Of a stretch of 32,888 nucleotides of DNA, positions 1-8,376 are shown one piece after another. The notes beneath the pieces were generated by a model. That model saw only the letters and a list, made by a program, of their open reading frames with translations, was not told where the DNA came from and made no database searches. Numbering within the stretch: the stretch's first letter is position 1; each line of letters starts with the position of its first letter. Source of the DNA: Candidatus Kapaibacterium sp. (GTDB taxonomy: Bacteria; Bacteroidota; Ignavibacteria; Kapaibacteriales; UBA4661); NCBI GenBank assembly GCA_004292595.1, contig RDXM01000120.1, positions 1-32,888 on the forward strand, in the 5' to 3' direction. A program made the position numbers and the translations under genes.

Positions 1-70
1 TGATGTTGATATGAAGAGGTTTGAAGTTCTTCAATATCGGCACAATGAACCCTTTTTTATACTTTTTTTG

Positions 71-346
71 CTACTCCACGTTTGAATGGGGTGCTACCGA
101 ACTGCTCTCATCTGAAATAGAGATGACAAATACTTTATCTTGGTGGGTAGCTTGAAAATACTCTAGTTGTTTGGAAGCAGTGTGACAAGGGGAACACCAC
201 GTCGCCCAAAAATCGAGCAAGATAAGTTTCTGCTGGTCAAAGGCTACGATAGAATTTTCGGTGATGACTTTTGCAACGGAAATCTCTTGCGAGTAGAGCG
301 ACGGTGCAAATATCATCAATAACAGAATGCAATGGAAGCGATTCAT
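71..346 (-). CDS. Thioredoxin-like exported protein, short or truncated
   Basis: A signal peptide (about residues 1-19) is followed by the first half of a thioredoxin fold: LILLDFWATWCSPC places the active-site CxxC at C51 and C54, followed by the helix and the strand VFVISISDE. This resembles exported TlpA/redoxin proteins that reduce disulphides in the periplasm. Those are usually 130-190 residues, but this frame stops at residue 91, before the cis-proline half of the fold. After the TAG stop the same frame stays open for 23 more codons to the window edge, starting QKKYKKGFIVPILKNF, so a nonsense mutation (one base from CAG) is plausible. The start codon overlaps the stop of the upstream small membrane gene by 4 nt (ATGA), suggesting translational coupling. 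The family is clear from the motif; whether the product is functional is not. Confidence 0.72.
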   Translation of the reverse strand: MNRFHCILLLMIFAPSLYSQEISVAKVITENSIVAFDQQKLILLDFWATWCSPCHTASKQLEYFQATHQDKVFVISISDESSSVAPHSNVE

Positions 347-549
347 AATGTGGTGAGAACAAATAATAAAAATAAAACGATTAATAGGTTTACCGTAATA
401 AATACTTTTCTTCTATCGGATTGAGTCTCCAGATGCTTTTGTCTGTACCATTCTTCGCAAAAAATGGCGGAAAAAAGTATCTGTATTGCCATTGAAGATA
501 TTGATAGTGTTGTTGCTAACACGTTTGTAACAATCTGGCAAGCTATCAT
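343..549 (-). CDS. Small two-helix membrane protein, unrecognised
   Basis: This 68-residue frame has two hydrophobic stretches, about residues 5-30 and 51-67, separated by a polar charged loop (EEWYRQKHLETQSDRRK). It contains cysteines at positions 4 and 31. I do not recognise a family. Its stop codon overlaps the start codon of the thioredoxin-like gene (ATGA, 343-346), an arrangement typical of translationally coupled genes; this is the main reason to think it is real. If so, it may be a membrane partner of the thioredoxin-like protein, but that is inference. No clear ribosome binding site is visible upstream of the ATG at 547-549. The 217 nt between this start and the divergent kinase at 767 are AT-rich and probably hold both promoters. 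Confidence 0.4.
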   Translation of the reverse strand: MIACQIVTNVLATTLSISSMAIQILFSAIFCEEWYRQKHLETQSDRRKVFITVNLLIVLFLLFVLTTL

Positions 550-766
550 TTTTTATTATGAAACATGAAATTTTCGTACCATTTTTTCTATTGGTATGCG
601 TAAGGTTTTTCTGTTTTTTTCTGTTTTTTCTAATGCATTATCAAGTAATGTGTTAAGAGAAAAGTAATGTATACAATAAAACTCTTCTAGAAAAAAGATT
701 CCCAATGCGAGATATATGATTTGATTTTGTATTTTGTGATTTTTACTATCATCTTCCAAAATAATT

Positions 767-2749
767 ATGGGATTTTGCAAGGTAATCCTTTGCGGTATTT
801 TCGCCCTTTTTCTCACTTCCGAGGCAGTACTGGCTCTACAGGAGGTCAGTGAGCGTAATACAAAAAAACGGGTGGACAGCCTGAATACGCTTGCTCGGCA
901 ATATTCGTTTTTTCAGGAAAATTCTCGCAATACCACCTACCGTTATGCGTCAGAAGCCCTCGCATTGGCAGAAAAAATTGAGTACAAAAAAGGAATGGTC
1001 GAAGCATTAGACCTGATGACGTACTGGACAATTATTGTTGGTAAAATAGAAACAGCCTTAGGGCTTGGTTTTCGGCAACTTCGCTTGGCTGAGGAGGTCG
1101 GCAATCCATTATTGATTGCTCGTGCGCTCAGAAACGTTGGGTTTGCGGCGGGACAGCAAACAAAAAGCGATTCTCTCTCTCGTCAGCAAGCACGAACACA
1201 ACTAAACAAGGCATTGGCAACAGCGCGGTCATTTCGTGATACGCTTTTAGAGGCTTCCTGTTTGAATGCGCTCGGACGGTTGTACAGAGTCGAGAAAAAA
1301 TTTGACATAGCCTTATCCTGCCACGAGTCTGCCCTGCGCTACGCCCGCTCCATTCAGAATGCGGAGCAAGAAGGCTGGGCATTACATAGTATTGGCGTGA
1401 TTTATGAAGCCCGCAAACACTATGACACTGCCTTAGGGTTTGCACACCGAGCATTGGAAATACGTGTTGCTGCACATCAAGCATTTGGCGAAGCAGTGTC
1501 GCTGCGCCTGATTGGTCTGCTCTACTATCGGCAAAAAAAATATGCCGATGCACGGCAGTATATTCATCAAAGCATCGAAAAATGTAAAAATCACGAAGGT
1601 TTGTTTATCGTCAAAGTAGATGCCTGCAGGCTGCTGACGCTGATTTGTAAAGACATGGGCGACACGCGCCAAGAATTGCTTGCCTACAGAAATTTTCTGG
1701 CAATTAAAGACTCTGCCGATGCGATTGAAGCACAAAGCAATATCGCCGCCTTCCAAGCACGGCTGAATATTGAGCGTTCCGAAGCAGAAAATCAGGTATT
1801 GATACGAGACAAACGCATTCAGGATATACAAATTCAACGCGAACGAATGATTCGTTTTGGAGTCATTGGCGGTGGTATCTTGCTTTTGTTTGTCATTGGG
1901 TTTATGATACAAGCTGTGCAAACAACACGACAAAAGAATAAAGAACTCCAATCGGCAAACAATGAAATTCAAAGCCAAAAGAGTATTTTGGAAGAACAAG
2001 CAACCGAGATTGAAATTGCCAATACACAACTTCAAGAACAAAATCAGGTGTTGATTGCACTCGATAATGAAAAAAATGAGTTCATGGGAATCGTTTCCCA
2101 CGACCTTAAAAATCCAATCGGTGCGGTGCGGAATTTTGCTGAATTGATACAAGACGGCTACGTGACTTCAGAAGATGTTCCCGATATAGCAGAAAAAATT
2201 GTTGGCATATCCAACAGAATGCTTGAGTTAGTAACTCGCCTGTTGGATATGAATCGCTTAGAACACGGTGGCGTACGATTTTCACCTGTGAATTTCGATG
2301 CTGTTCCTATCGTCCACACTATCGCCTTGGGCTATCAACTAGCTGCACAGACGAAGAACATCCGCATTCACTACGCGGCAGAAACAAACAGTATCGGTAT
2401 CTATGCTGATGAGCAAGCATTCATGGAGGTTTTAGATAATCTTCTCTCCAACGCCATAAAATACTCGCCATATGGAAAAAATGTTACTGTCAGTGTGAAA
2501 ACGACCGATACATCTGTGCGCGTTGAAGTTCAAGACGAAGGTCCAGGTCTTTCGACAGAAGATATGAAAAAACTTTTTGGAAAATTTACCCGCCTTTCTG
2601 CTCAACCGACAGGCGGCGAACACAGCACTGGTCTGGGGTTAAGCATCGTTAAAAAAATGGTCGAAGCAATAAATGGGCGCGTTTGGTGCGAGTCGGAACT
2701 TGGCAACGGCGCGAGATTCATTGTAGAATTGCCAATGGCTTCCTCGTGA
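767..2749 (+). CDS. TPR sensor histidine kinase 1
   Basis: This is a 660-residue two-component sensor kinase. An N-terminal signal peptide (about 1-23, ending AVLALQ) leads into four or five TPR repeats (about 40-310), which should lie in the periplasm. One transmembrane helix (about 362-385) and a coiled-coil signalling helix (about 390-435) join them to the cytoplasmic kinase core. The HisKA phospho-acceptor is H445 in SHDLKNP. The HATPase_c domain shows the N box (N562 in LLSNAIKYSP), the G1 box (DEGPGL, 590-595), the F box (KLFGKFTRL) and the G2 box (GLGLSIVKK from G622). No receiver domain or adjacent response regulator is present, so the partner is encoded elsewhere. It is convergent with the secreted-protein gene (19-nt gap). 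Its last ~170 nt closely match the other two kinases in this window. The ATG at 767 is chosen because it yields a good signal peptide; no strong Shine-Dalgarno is seen. Confidence 0.93.
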   Translation: MGFCKVILCGIFALFLTSEAVLALQEVSERNTKKRVDSLNTLARQYSFFQENSRNTTYRYASEALALAEKIEYKKGMVEALDLMTYWTIIVGKIETALGLGFRQLRLAEEVGNPLLIARALRNVGFAAGQQTKSDSLSRQQARTQLNKALATARSFRDTLLEASCLNALGRLYRVEKKFDIALSCHESALRYARSIQNAEQEGWALHSIGVIYEARKHYDTALGFAHRALEIRVAAHQAFGEAVSLRLIGLLYYRQKKYADARQYIHQSIEKCKNHEGLFIVKVDACRLLTLICKDMGDTRQELLAYRNFLAIKDSADAIEAQSNIAAFQARLNIERSEAENQVLIRDKRIQDIQIQRERMIRFGVIGGGILLLFVIGFMIQAVQTTRQKNKELQSANNEIQSQKSILEEQATEIEIANTQLQEQNQVLIALDNEKNEFMGIVSHDLKNPIGAVRNFAELIQDGYVTSEDVPDIAEKIVGISNRMLELVTRLLDMNRLEHGGVRFSPVNFDAVPIVHTIALGYQLAAQTKNIRIHYAAETNSIGIYADEQAFMEVLDNLLSNAIKYSPYGKNVTVSVKTTDTSVRVEVQDEGPGLSTEDMKKLFGKFTRLSAQPTGGEHSTGLGLSIVKKMVEAINGRVWCESELGNGARFIVELPMASS

Positions 2750-2768
2750 ATGCTTTGCCCGTGCCTCA

Positions 2769-5510
2769 TTACCGAACAATATCTACTCGCGTATGCCATT
2801 GTCCCCATGCTGTTTTGAGAAGCAGATGATATGCACCTGCTGGAGCGTCTGATACTATCAGACTTTCCTGATAAGAGGTTTCATACAATCGTTGTTTCCA
2901 CTCTTTGCGAAGTAGTTCTTTTCCTGCACCATCAAACAAAAAGCATTCAACATCGGTGCTTGGTTCAGCACTCAGCAAAGGCTTCTCCATGCGAAAAGCA
3001 AGATTCAATGCGGTGTTGATGGGATTTTGCGCAATACTAGCTTTCAGAAAAGCAACCTGTTGGCGCGGGGATGCAAACAAAGGAAGAATTGACAATGATA
3101 CCGAATCGGGAATCCAGCTTGTGCGGAGCGTTGAGACGCTGCCATCGCTTGCAAGCCACTGCGTTTGGGGCATAAGGCGTATGCTGTTGGTTATTGTTCT
3201 TCCAAATGTAGCTCTCAGAAGTACTTCACCCAGAAAAAGATTATTGAGCGAACTGGTGTCCCTCCGAGAAATAATCAACGTAACGCTTGAGGATGTTCGC
3301 GGGATGACGGGCGTTGTTGCAAGCCGTACCGACGTCGGTGGAGCATTCAAACTCGCTGATACTGGTGGTGCATTCACGCCAAGAATGGCAAGATTATTGG
3401 TATCAATCCGAACAATAGCTTGAAGGGTTCGTGCAAAGCGACTGATAAGTCGCGGAGTAAGAAAACGGGAGTCGCGCAGCCAAAGCTGAATGCGAGCCGT
3501 GTCGCCGTAGAGCATGGGCTGACGCTGCGTAAAAAGCCTCATTTCGAGGGCTGCCTCCGCATTCGGCGGCAGCGCAAGCGGCACAACTGCGCCACTGACT
3601 GCCACGGTCGCCCGTGTTGTGCCGCTTGTATGCTGGATAAGGGCATTTGTTGGGAGTGCTTGCAGACGCGAAGAATCCATGCGCACCCAGAGCGTTTCCA
3701 TCACGCCACCGTTTGCGTTTGTGCTGAGTGTAAGGCTGGAAACCCATCTATTGACGCTGCTGTGAAAGAGAAATACTCCTGACGGTGGCGTAATCTGGAC
3801 AGGCGCGACTAAATTTTGACCCACAAGAGTATATTGCCGAATCAGTGTGGAATCAAACTGCACGGTTGTGCCTAACTGCACTACGCTATCGGGTTGCACG
3901 GTCAGGCGTTGCGGGCGGTTGAGGATAGTTGCCAAAACAGTAGCAGATGTTGTTGCGCTTGTTGTTGGTGCTATAACGCTTACAACGCTCGTTTGAATAC
4001 CGCCTGGCACGGTGAAATTTCCTGCCGAAGCCGCATTCAGACGTGCGTAGAACGTGCCTCGAAAAATACCACCATCCGCAATAAAGAGCAGAGTAGAGAT
4101 AAAAGGTCCAGTTTGATTAAGCGAAAATTCAATCGTATTTTCCGTAAATTTCTGCGAAATAACTCGTATTTCTGAGCCTTGCGGGATATTGCTCCCAATC
4201 AACTCAAAAGCGCGAATGATAGTATTTCCCACAAACACTGGAGCAAAAGACAAAGGCGAAGGAGCAATCGACCACACAAGCGGCGGCGGCGGTGGTAATG
4301 GCGGCGGTGGCGGCGGCACTGGTGGTAGCGGCGGTGCAATAATATTGCCCACCACCACCACATTCAAACTCTCTCCGCCAAGCGTTGTATTCGTGAATAT
4401 TCCCTGTATTGTTCCTGTCGAACTTGTGCTTATTGCGCGAATCGTAACCGTTTGTGTTGTACTACCATTTGAATTTTGCTGCAACGAAAGAGTATTTTCC
4501 CATGCAAGCGTTTGTGGGTTTTGTAATTGAAATCCCTGCGGCGCAGTAATAACCACGCTTCCAATCAGATTTTGCCCCGTGATAGTATAGCTTGCTTGTG
4601 GCAACGCGCTATTTTGGAGAACCGTACCCAAATCAATGCTACCAGCAGTGCTGTTGGCGTGTGTGGTCGTCATGCTCAGAACTGGCACGGGCGGTAAAAA
4701 AATATTTCCGCTCAGATTGACACGAATATCATTGCTGGCATCCTGCACGACTGGAAGAACGTGCGTGATTGCTGTGCCGAGCCGATTTACGCTTGCCGTA
4801 TGCCAGCGCACATACACTGGTACGGCATTAAACAGCCCATTTTCTGAGAGGACGGTGGCACTGCTCGTAAATGGTCCTGCCATAGAAAGCGAAACCGTGA
4901 TATACGGCGGAGCAACAACCCGCAGCGATGACGCGCCCGGAACAATACCCGAAATTATGTAGCTCTGAAGGCTCAGAGGCGTACCAACAAGATGAGAACC
5001 AAACGATAATGAAGTCGGACTCGCCACTAATCCTTGTCCAGGAATTGTAGGAGAAAGTACTGTTCCTTGCACACTCACATTTGCTGAACTGACACTACTT
5101 GTGTTCGTGATTTCACTGGAAATACTTTGCGGAAGAGTACTGACAATGCGAGCAAATATCCGTGTTTCTGGCAGATTGCCATTACTGACGGGCAGCGCAA
5201 TATTGCTCACAAAGGGACCGCTCGCACTGAGCGAAATCTGCACCTCTGGCGGAGCAGTAATGCTCACGGTACTGGTTGTTAAAAACTGCCCCGACACCGT
5301 ATAAAATTCAACGCTTGAAGGAGTATTTGCTTGTGTTGGTGCGAAGCGAAGCTGCGCGGGCGTTGCAATAAGTATCGGAGGGCGCTCCAGCGTTTGTGCT
5401 TGCACATCTGCTTGCAGCCAAGAAAGACAAAGAACGAGCCACACAAAAGAAATACTGCGGCTTGCACGGAAAAGAATGGATGTGAGCGGTGAAATAAACA
5501 GCATAATCAT
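2769..5510 (-). CDS. Type IX-secreted repeat protein with Por sorting domain
   Basis: This 913-residue protein starts with a signal peptide (about 1-38, ending DVQAQ). Five related beta-sandwich repeats of about 100-115 residues follow, at roughly 45-150, 155-270, 275-390, 410-530 and 535-645. Each contains a 'Y.(I/V).G' strand, an 'APP/TPP' turn and a GPF or W(V/E)S/N strand, like choice-of-anchor or Ig-like modules. A proline-rich hinge (about 391-410) separates repeats 3 and 4. Residues about 650-815 resemble the cohesin-like domain found in secreted proteins of this group (GDTARIQLWLRDS then LQAIVRIDTNNL). The last ~90 residues carry the hallmarks of a type A type IX sorting domain: QNPINTALNL, an LFDGAGKEL strand and a final APAGAYHLLLKT strand. 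It is therefore probably exported through the Por system and attached or released at the surface, perhaps as an adhesin. The function is inferred; the domain reading is fairly firm. Confidence 0.88.
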   Translation of the reverse strand: MIMLFISPLTSILFRASRSISFVWLVLCLSWLQADVQAQTLERPPILIATPAQLRFAPTQANTPSSVEFYTVSGQFLTTSTVSITAPPEVQISLSASGPFVSNIALPVSNGNLPETRIFARIVSTLPQSISSEITNTSSVSSANVSVQGTVLSPTIPGQGLVASPTSLSFGSHLVGTPLSLQSYIISGIVPGASSLRVVAPPYITVSLSMAGPFTSSATVLSENGLFNAVPVYVRWHTASVNRLGTAITHVLPVVQDASNDIRVNLSGNIFLPPVPVLSMTTTHANSTAGSIDLGTVLQNSALPQASYTITGQNLIGSVVITAPQGFQLQNPQTLAWENTLSLQQNSNGSTTQTVTIRAISTSSTGTIQGIFTNTTLGGESLNVVVVGNIIAPPLPPVPPPPPPLPPPPPLVWSIAPSPLSFAPVFVGNTIIRAFELIGSNIPQGSEIRVISQKFTENTIEFSLNQTGPFISTLLFIADGGIFRGTFYARLNAASAGNFTVPGGIQTSVVSVIAPTTSATTSATVLATILNRPQRLTVQPDSVVQLGTTVQFDSTLIRQYTLVGQNLVAPVQITPPSGVFLFHSSVNRWVSSLTLSTNANGGVMETLWVRMDSSRLQALPTNALIQHTSGTTRATVAVSGAVVPLALPPNAEAALEMRLFTQRQPMLYGDTARIQLWLRDSRFLTPRLISRFARTLQAIVRIDTNNLAILGVNAPPVSASLNAPPTSVRLATTPVIPRTSSSVTLIISRRDTSSLNNLFLGEVLLRATFGRTITNSIRLMPQTQWLASDGSVSTLRTSWIPDSVSLSILPLFASPRQQVAFLKASIAQNPINTALNLAFRMEKPLLSAEPSTDVECFLFDGAGKELLRKEWKQRLYETSYQESLIVSDAPAGAYHLLLKTAWGQWHTRVDIVR

Positions 5511-5543
5511 AATATTGTGAAAAATGCACCCAGAAAGGCAATA

Positions 5544-5700
5544 AGTAATGAAGCGAATTAGGACTTTCGCACCATGTGCTTTTGAAGCTCACAGACAGGA
5601 ATGTCTGTGCCACCAAAGCCAGAGTATCTATCAGTGTTGTAGTGGCACAGGCATTTTTGCCTGTGAGGTGTGCGAACGTCCTACGAGTAATGAAGCGCAT
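5544..5700. repeat. Palindromic element A: double hairpin between direct repeats
   Basis: Imperfect terminal inverted repeats, TAGGACTTTCGCAC (5559-5572) and GTGCGAACGTCCTA (5670-5683), bound a core with two perfect 8-bp hairpins: CACAGACA-GGAA-TGTCTGTG (5590-5609) and CACAGGCA-TTTT-TGCCTGTG (5646-5665). The hairpins and their flanks are inverted copies of one unit, roughly CTCACAGRCA-n4-TGYCTGTGCCAC. The whole element lies between 15-nt direct repeats differing at one base (AGTAATGAAGCGAAT at 5544-5558, AGTAATGAAGCGCAT at 5686-5700), which look like a duplicated target. It resembles a REP/BIME or MITE and encodes no protein. Confidence 0.75.
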
Positions 5701-5843
5701 CTGCGCTAGTAGTCCGTCAAATGAATTTTGATATGAGCAGACAAGAGTGTCTGCTCTACCGAAGCCAGTATTTATCGGTAGCGCAGACACTCTTGTCTGC
5801 GCCACAAGACGCTAAAAATTTGTTTGACAGACTACTAGTGCAG
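5701..5843. repeat. Palindromic element B: MITE-like with ~30-bp inverted ends
   Basis: Terminal inverted repeats of about 30 bp match at 25 positions: the left begins CTGCGCTAGTAGTCCGTCAA (5701) and the right, read inward, begins CTGCACTAGTAGTCTGTCAA (from 5843). The core holds two 7-bp hairpins in inverted orientation, GCAGACA-AGAG-TGTCTGC (5737-5754) and GCAGACA-CTCT-TGTCTGC (5784-5801), related to those of element A and to the unit near 8318. It abuts element A directly. No convincing target duplication is visible. It fills most of the space between the secreted-protein gene and the OmpA gene. Confidence 0.75.
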
Positions 5844-5856
5844 CTATGATGTGTTG

Positions 5857-8076
5857 CTACTTTCGTTCAATCGGCGTACGAACATCCACGCGCACAAAAC
5901 GGTTGTACATTCGTCCTTCGGGGAGGTCGTTTTCGTAGAGCGTTGATTCGCCCCGTCCTTCCACATTGCCAATTTTCGACGATGGAACATTCAAAAGCCG
6001 CAAGACTGCTTCAGCGCGTTCATTGGAGAGTTTGCGATTTTTCTCGACGTTGCCGCGTGTGTCGGCGAAGCCCGTAATTTCCACGTTTGCGCCGGGGGTA
6101 ATATTATTTTTGATGTTTTTTACCGCCCTGCGAACCCGCTCATCAACAAGGATTTGCGTAGAATTGAGGTCGAAACAAAACACCCAATACGTGCCAATCC
6201 GCACATCGGGCATATTCCGTCGGCGTTTTTCGTCAATGCTCAAAACCTGCACGGGCAAGCGCACACTGGCTTCCGAGCTTTGGCGCAGCGTGTCGGCAGC
6301 GCGAAGGCGCACCGTGAGCGGCTCTTCCTTCAGCGAAGAAAGTTTTGATAACGCTTTTTCTGCGCCCCACGTGATAGTTTTGGGAATAATTGTTCCATTG
6401 AAATCCGCTAAACGCAGCGTAGAATCTTGCTTTTGTCTGTGTGCATCGGCTTGAAAAATACCGCGTCCGTTCACAGCGAGCGACCACGCAAATAAGCCTT
6501 CGGGTGCGGTGATTTCGGGCATAAAATCTACTTTCGGCGGAGTCGTAGCGCGGTGTGTGTAGTCAAAGCGCAATTCATCCAAAATTTCTGATTGCGAGGC
6601 TTCTATTTCAACGGCGCGATTTTCCTCCGAATCAACGATTTCGCTATTGCCTTTTGTGCCAAAAGAGCGCGTCGTGATGCGGTTTGGAGCAATGCCCCAC
6701 ACAGTACGTAAATACGTCTTGATGGTTTCGGCGCGTTGCAGCGCGAGGGCTTTATTGCTTGCTTCGGCGGCTGCGTCGTTGTAGCCTGTGAGTGTCAGCT
6801 TTGCAGAGGCATAATTTCTCATGCGCGAGCCAACGACGTTTAGCATATTGTAGTACGCATCCAATTCGTGATTGTCTTGAAAGGTTGTTTGCAGCAAGGT
6901 TTCGCTGGAAAACTGCTCTACGTCTTGGGCGCGAAACTGCGTGTAACGCTCAGGAAGCACCGCAGAATTTTTATCAAAAAACACAAACGGCAGCAAATAC
7001 CGCGACGACGAGCCGATAAATTCTTCCACTTTCAAAGTCGGCGAGAAGCTGCGTCTCCCATCGCGCTCAATGCCTTCTACGGCGAGAAGCTGCACCGCTA
7101 CTGGCTTTGTGGGTTTGCCATTGCTCATGCCATTGTTGAAGCGTCCGCGTCCAGAAGTATTCTCGCTGTTTTCTGAAGCAAAACCGCCAGAACCCGCGTC
7201 ATTACTTGGGTTTTGTTCTTGTGGTGGCGTTGGAGGTTCGGGCGCGAATTTCAACGATGCACCAATGCGCACAGAAGTCGCAGTCCAGCGCGGAAGCGCA
7301 TCACTACTTGTCGCACGAAGGTATTCGGTGATATTTCCCAACGACGATGTGAAAAATACTTCGGGGCAAAGAAGCAGCGTTTTTTGGGGATTCAAGGGAA
7401 ACTGCCACGATGCACCAACGAACACCGACGGCATAAACACTGCGCTCGACGAGATTTTACCAGAAAAATCTTGTGGCTCAAGCAGCTTTCGTGCATCGTC
7501 GCCCTCAAGCGGCTTTTCTCCAATAAAAAATCTCCCTGTTTGCGAGGTTGTTTCGCTCAATACGGTAGAAAAACGCCCGCCAAGCATGATGAGTGCTTGC
7601 TCATCGGCAAAGCTCCAGAGCAGCATGGGTTCAGCGTTTGCGTATATGCCAGAAGTTTGCAAGGTCAGGCGCAGTGCGCTGTTCAGCAGGGTATCGCCTT
7701 CAAATCGAAACGGCGACGAGGATTGAAAGGTCGTTGCAAAGGAATTCACCCCAAGCCGAACACCAACTCCCAGCGAACTTCCCGCGAAAAGTCGCATAGG
7801 TAACCATTCTGCCAAAACGCCAGCATTCCACGACAGAGGATTTTCTGTCAAGCGCATTGGCTCTAGCAAGCGCACGTATTCTGGGATTGGCGGGTATTCC
7901 GCCTGCAAATGCCCTAAAAATCGCGCTTCGTGGAAATACTGCATTCCATGAGCAAACGCGCCCAACCGCACTGGTGGAGCTTGTTGCGGCGATTGTTGTT
8001 GTTGTTGTGCAAGAGCGGAAATACTCAGATTTGCACTCAACGCAATTATGAAAAAAAAGGCGCGAAAGCGCGTCAT
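5857..8076 (-). CDS. Outer membrane protein with two OmpA-like domains
   Basis: A signal peptide (about 1-23, SALAQ) followed by a short glutamine run leads a 739-residue protein. The N-terminal region (about 35-290) is rich in alternating hydrophobic and aromatic strands and could form an outer-membrane barrel. A proline/glycine/asparagine-rich linker follows (about 285-325). Two OmpA-like peptidoglycan-binding modules then appear. The first (about 365-495) contains FVFFDKNSAVLP, LTGYND and QRAETIKTYL with a following NRAVEIE. The second (about 615-735) contains FCFDLNSTQIL, VEITGFADTRGN and LSNERAEAVLRLL with a final NRFVRVDVRTP. The second has the better TD/AD-type peptidoglycan signature. 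One OmpA domain is usual, so the pair suggests duplication. The protein likely anchors the outer membrane to the cell wall. It is on the same strand as the type IX-secreted protein, separated from it by elements A and B. Confidence 0.85.
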   Translation of the reverse strand: MTRFRAFFFIIALSANLSISALAQQQQQSPQQAPPVRLGAFAHGMQYFHEARFLGHLQAEYPPIPEYVRLLEPMRLTENPLSWNAGVLAEWLPMRLFAGSSLGVGVRLGVNSFATTFQSSSPFRFEGDTLLNSALRLTLQTSGIYANAEPMLLWSFADEQALIMLGGRFSTVLSETTSQTGRFFIGEKPLEGDDARKLLEPQDFSGKISSSAVFMPSVFVGASWQFPLNPQKTLLLCPEVFFTSSLGNITEYLRATSSDALPRWTATSVRIGASLKFAPEPPTPPQEQNPSNDAGSGGFASENSENTSGRGRFNNGMSNGKPTKPVAVQLLAVEGIERDGRRSFSPTLKVEEFIGSSSRYLLPFVFFDKNSAVLPERYTQFRAQDVEQFSSETLLQTTFQDNHELDAYYNMLNVVGSRMRNYASAKLTLTGYNDAAAEASNKALALQRAETIKTYLRTVWGIAPNRITTRSFGTKGNSEIVDSEENRAVEIEASQSEILDELRFDYTHRATTPPKVDFMPEITAPEGLFAWSLAVNGRGIFQADAHRQKQDSTLRLADFNGTIIPKTITWGAEKALSKLSSLKEEPLTVRLRAADTLRQSSEASVRLPVQVLSIDEKRRRNMPDVRIGTYWVFCFDLNSTQILVDERVRRAVKNIKNNITPGANVEITGFADTRGNVEKNRKLSNERAEAVLRLLNVPSSKIGNVEGRGESTLYENDLPEGRMYNRFVRVDVRTPIERK

Positions 8077-8376
8077 ATCGTCATCCTCAAGGTGTGAGAG
8101 AAAGTATCCTACAAATGAAGCAAAGCGATAAACTTTGCGGCAGTACGAAGATATTACGCCAGCGAAAAATCACAAAGAAGAAAAATACAAATGCTCGTCG
8201 TTCACTAGACATCATTATGCAGATTAAGCTCTAAGGGGCTAGAGATGCCGTAAATACTGGCTTCAGTGGCTTGAGGCTTCTTGCCTGTGTTTGTCGCCTG
8301 AACCCCGCACCAATGCTCACAGACAAGAATGTCTTTGCCACGACGAAAGGAGTTTTGTCGTGTACAAAGATGGAGA
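8077..8376. other. Intergenic region with a solo REP-like unit
   Basis: These 300 bases lie between the OmpA gene start and the end of kinase 2. The right part (about 8270-8362) holds a degenerate REP-like unit described separately. The left part is AT-rich and presumably contains the promoter of the OmpA gene. I see no convincing gene: short frames here are translations of the repeat. Confidence 0.5.
8318..8362. repeat. Solo REP-like hairpin unit
   Basis: CACAGACAAGAATGTCTTTG (8318-8337), followed by CCAC, matches the hairpin unit of element A (CTCACAGACA-n4-TGTCTGTGCCAC) with few changes. It is followed at once by a second stem, CACGACGAAA / TTTTGTCGTG (8339-8362). A degenerate inverted partner (CTTGCCTGTG) lies about 40 bp to the left. 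The position just beyond the stop of kinase 2 would let the hairpins act on its transcript end, but there is no T-run. Confidence 0.6.

Noticed and set aside
556-816. 86-codon minus-strand frame overlapping the start of kinase 1
   Set aside because: It begins inside kinase 1, runs through an AT-rich promoter region and shows no domain or ribosome binding site.
3420-3782. Plus-strand frames inside the type IX-secreted protein gene
   Set aside because: They are shadows of the minus-strand gene, which has a signal peptide, repeats and a sorting domain.
5544-5843. CRISPR array
   Set aside because: The repeated units are inverted hairpins with unequal spacing, not regularly spaced direct repeats; no cas genes are present.
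7070-7803. Long plus-strand frames opposite the OmpA gene
   Set aside because: No domain; codon-bias shadows of the OmpA gene.
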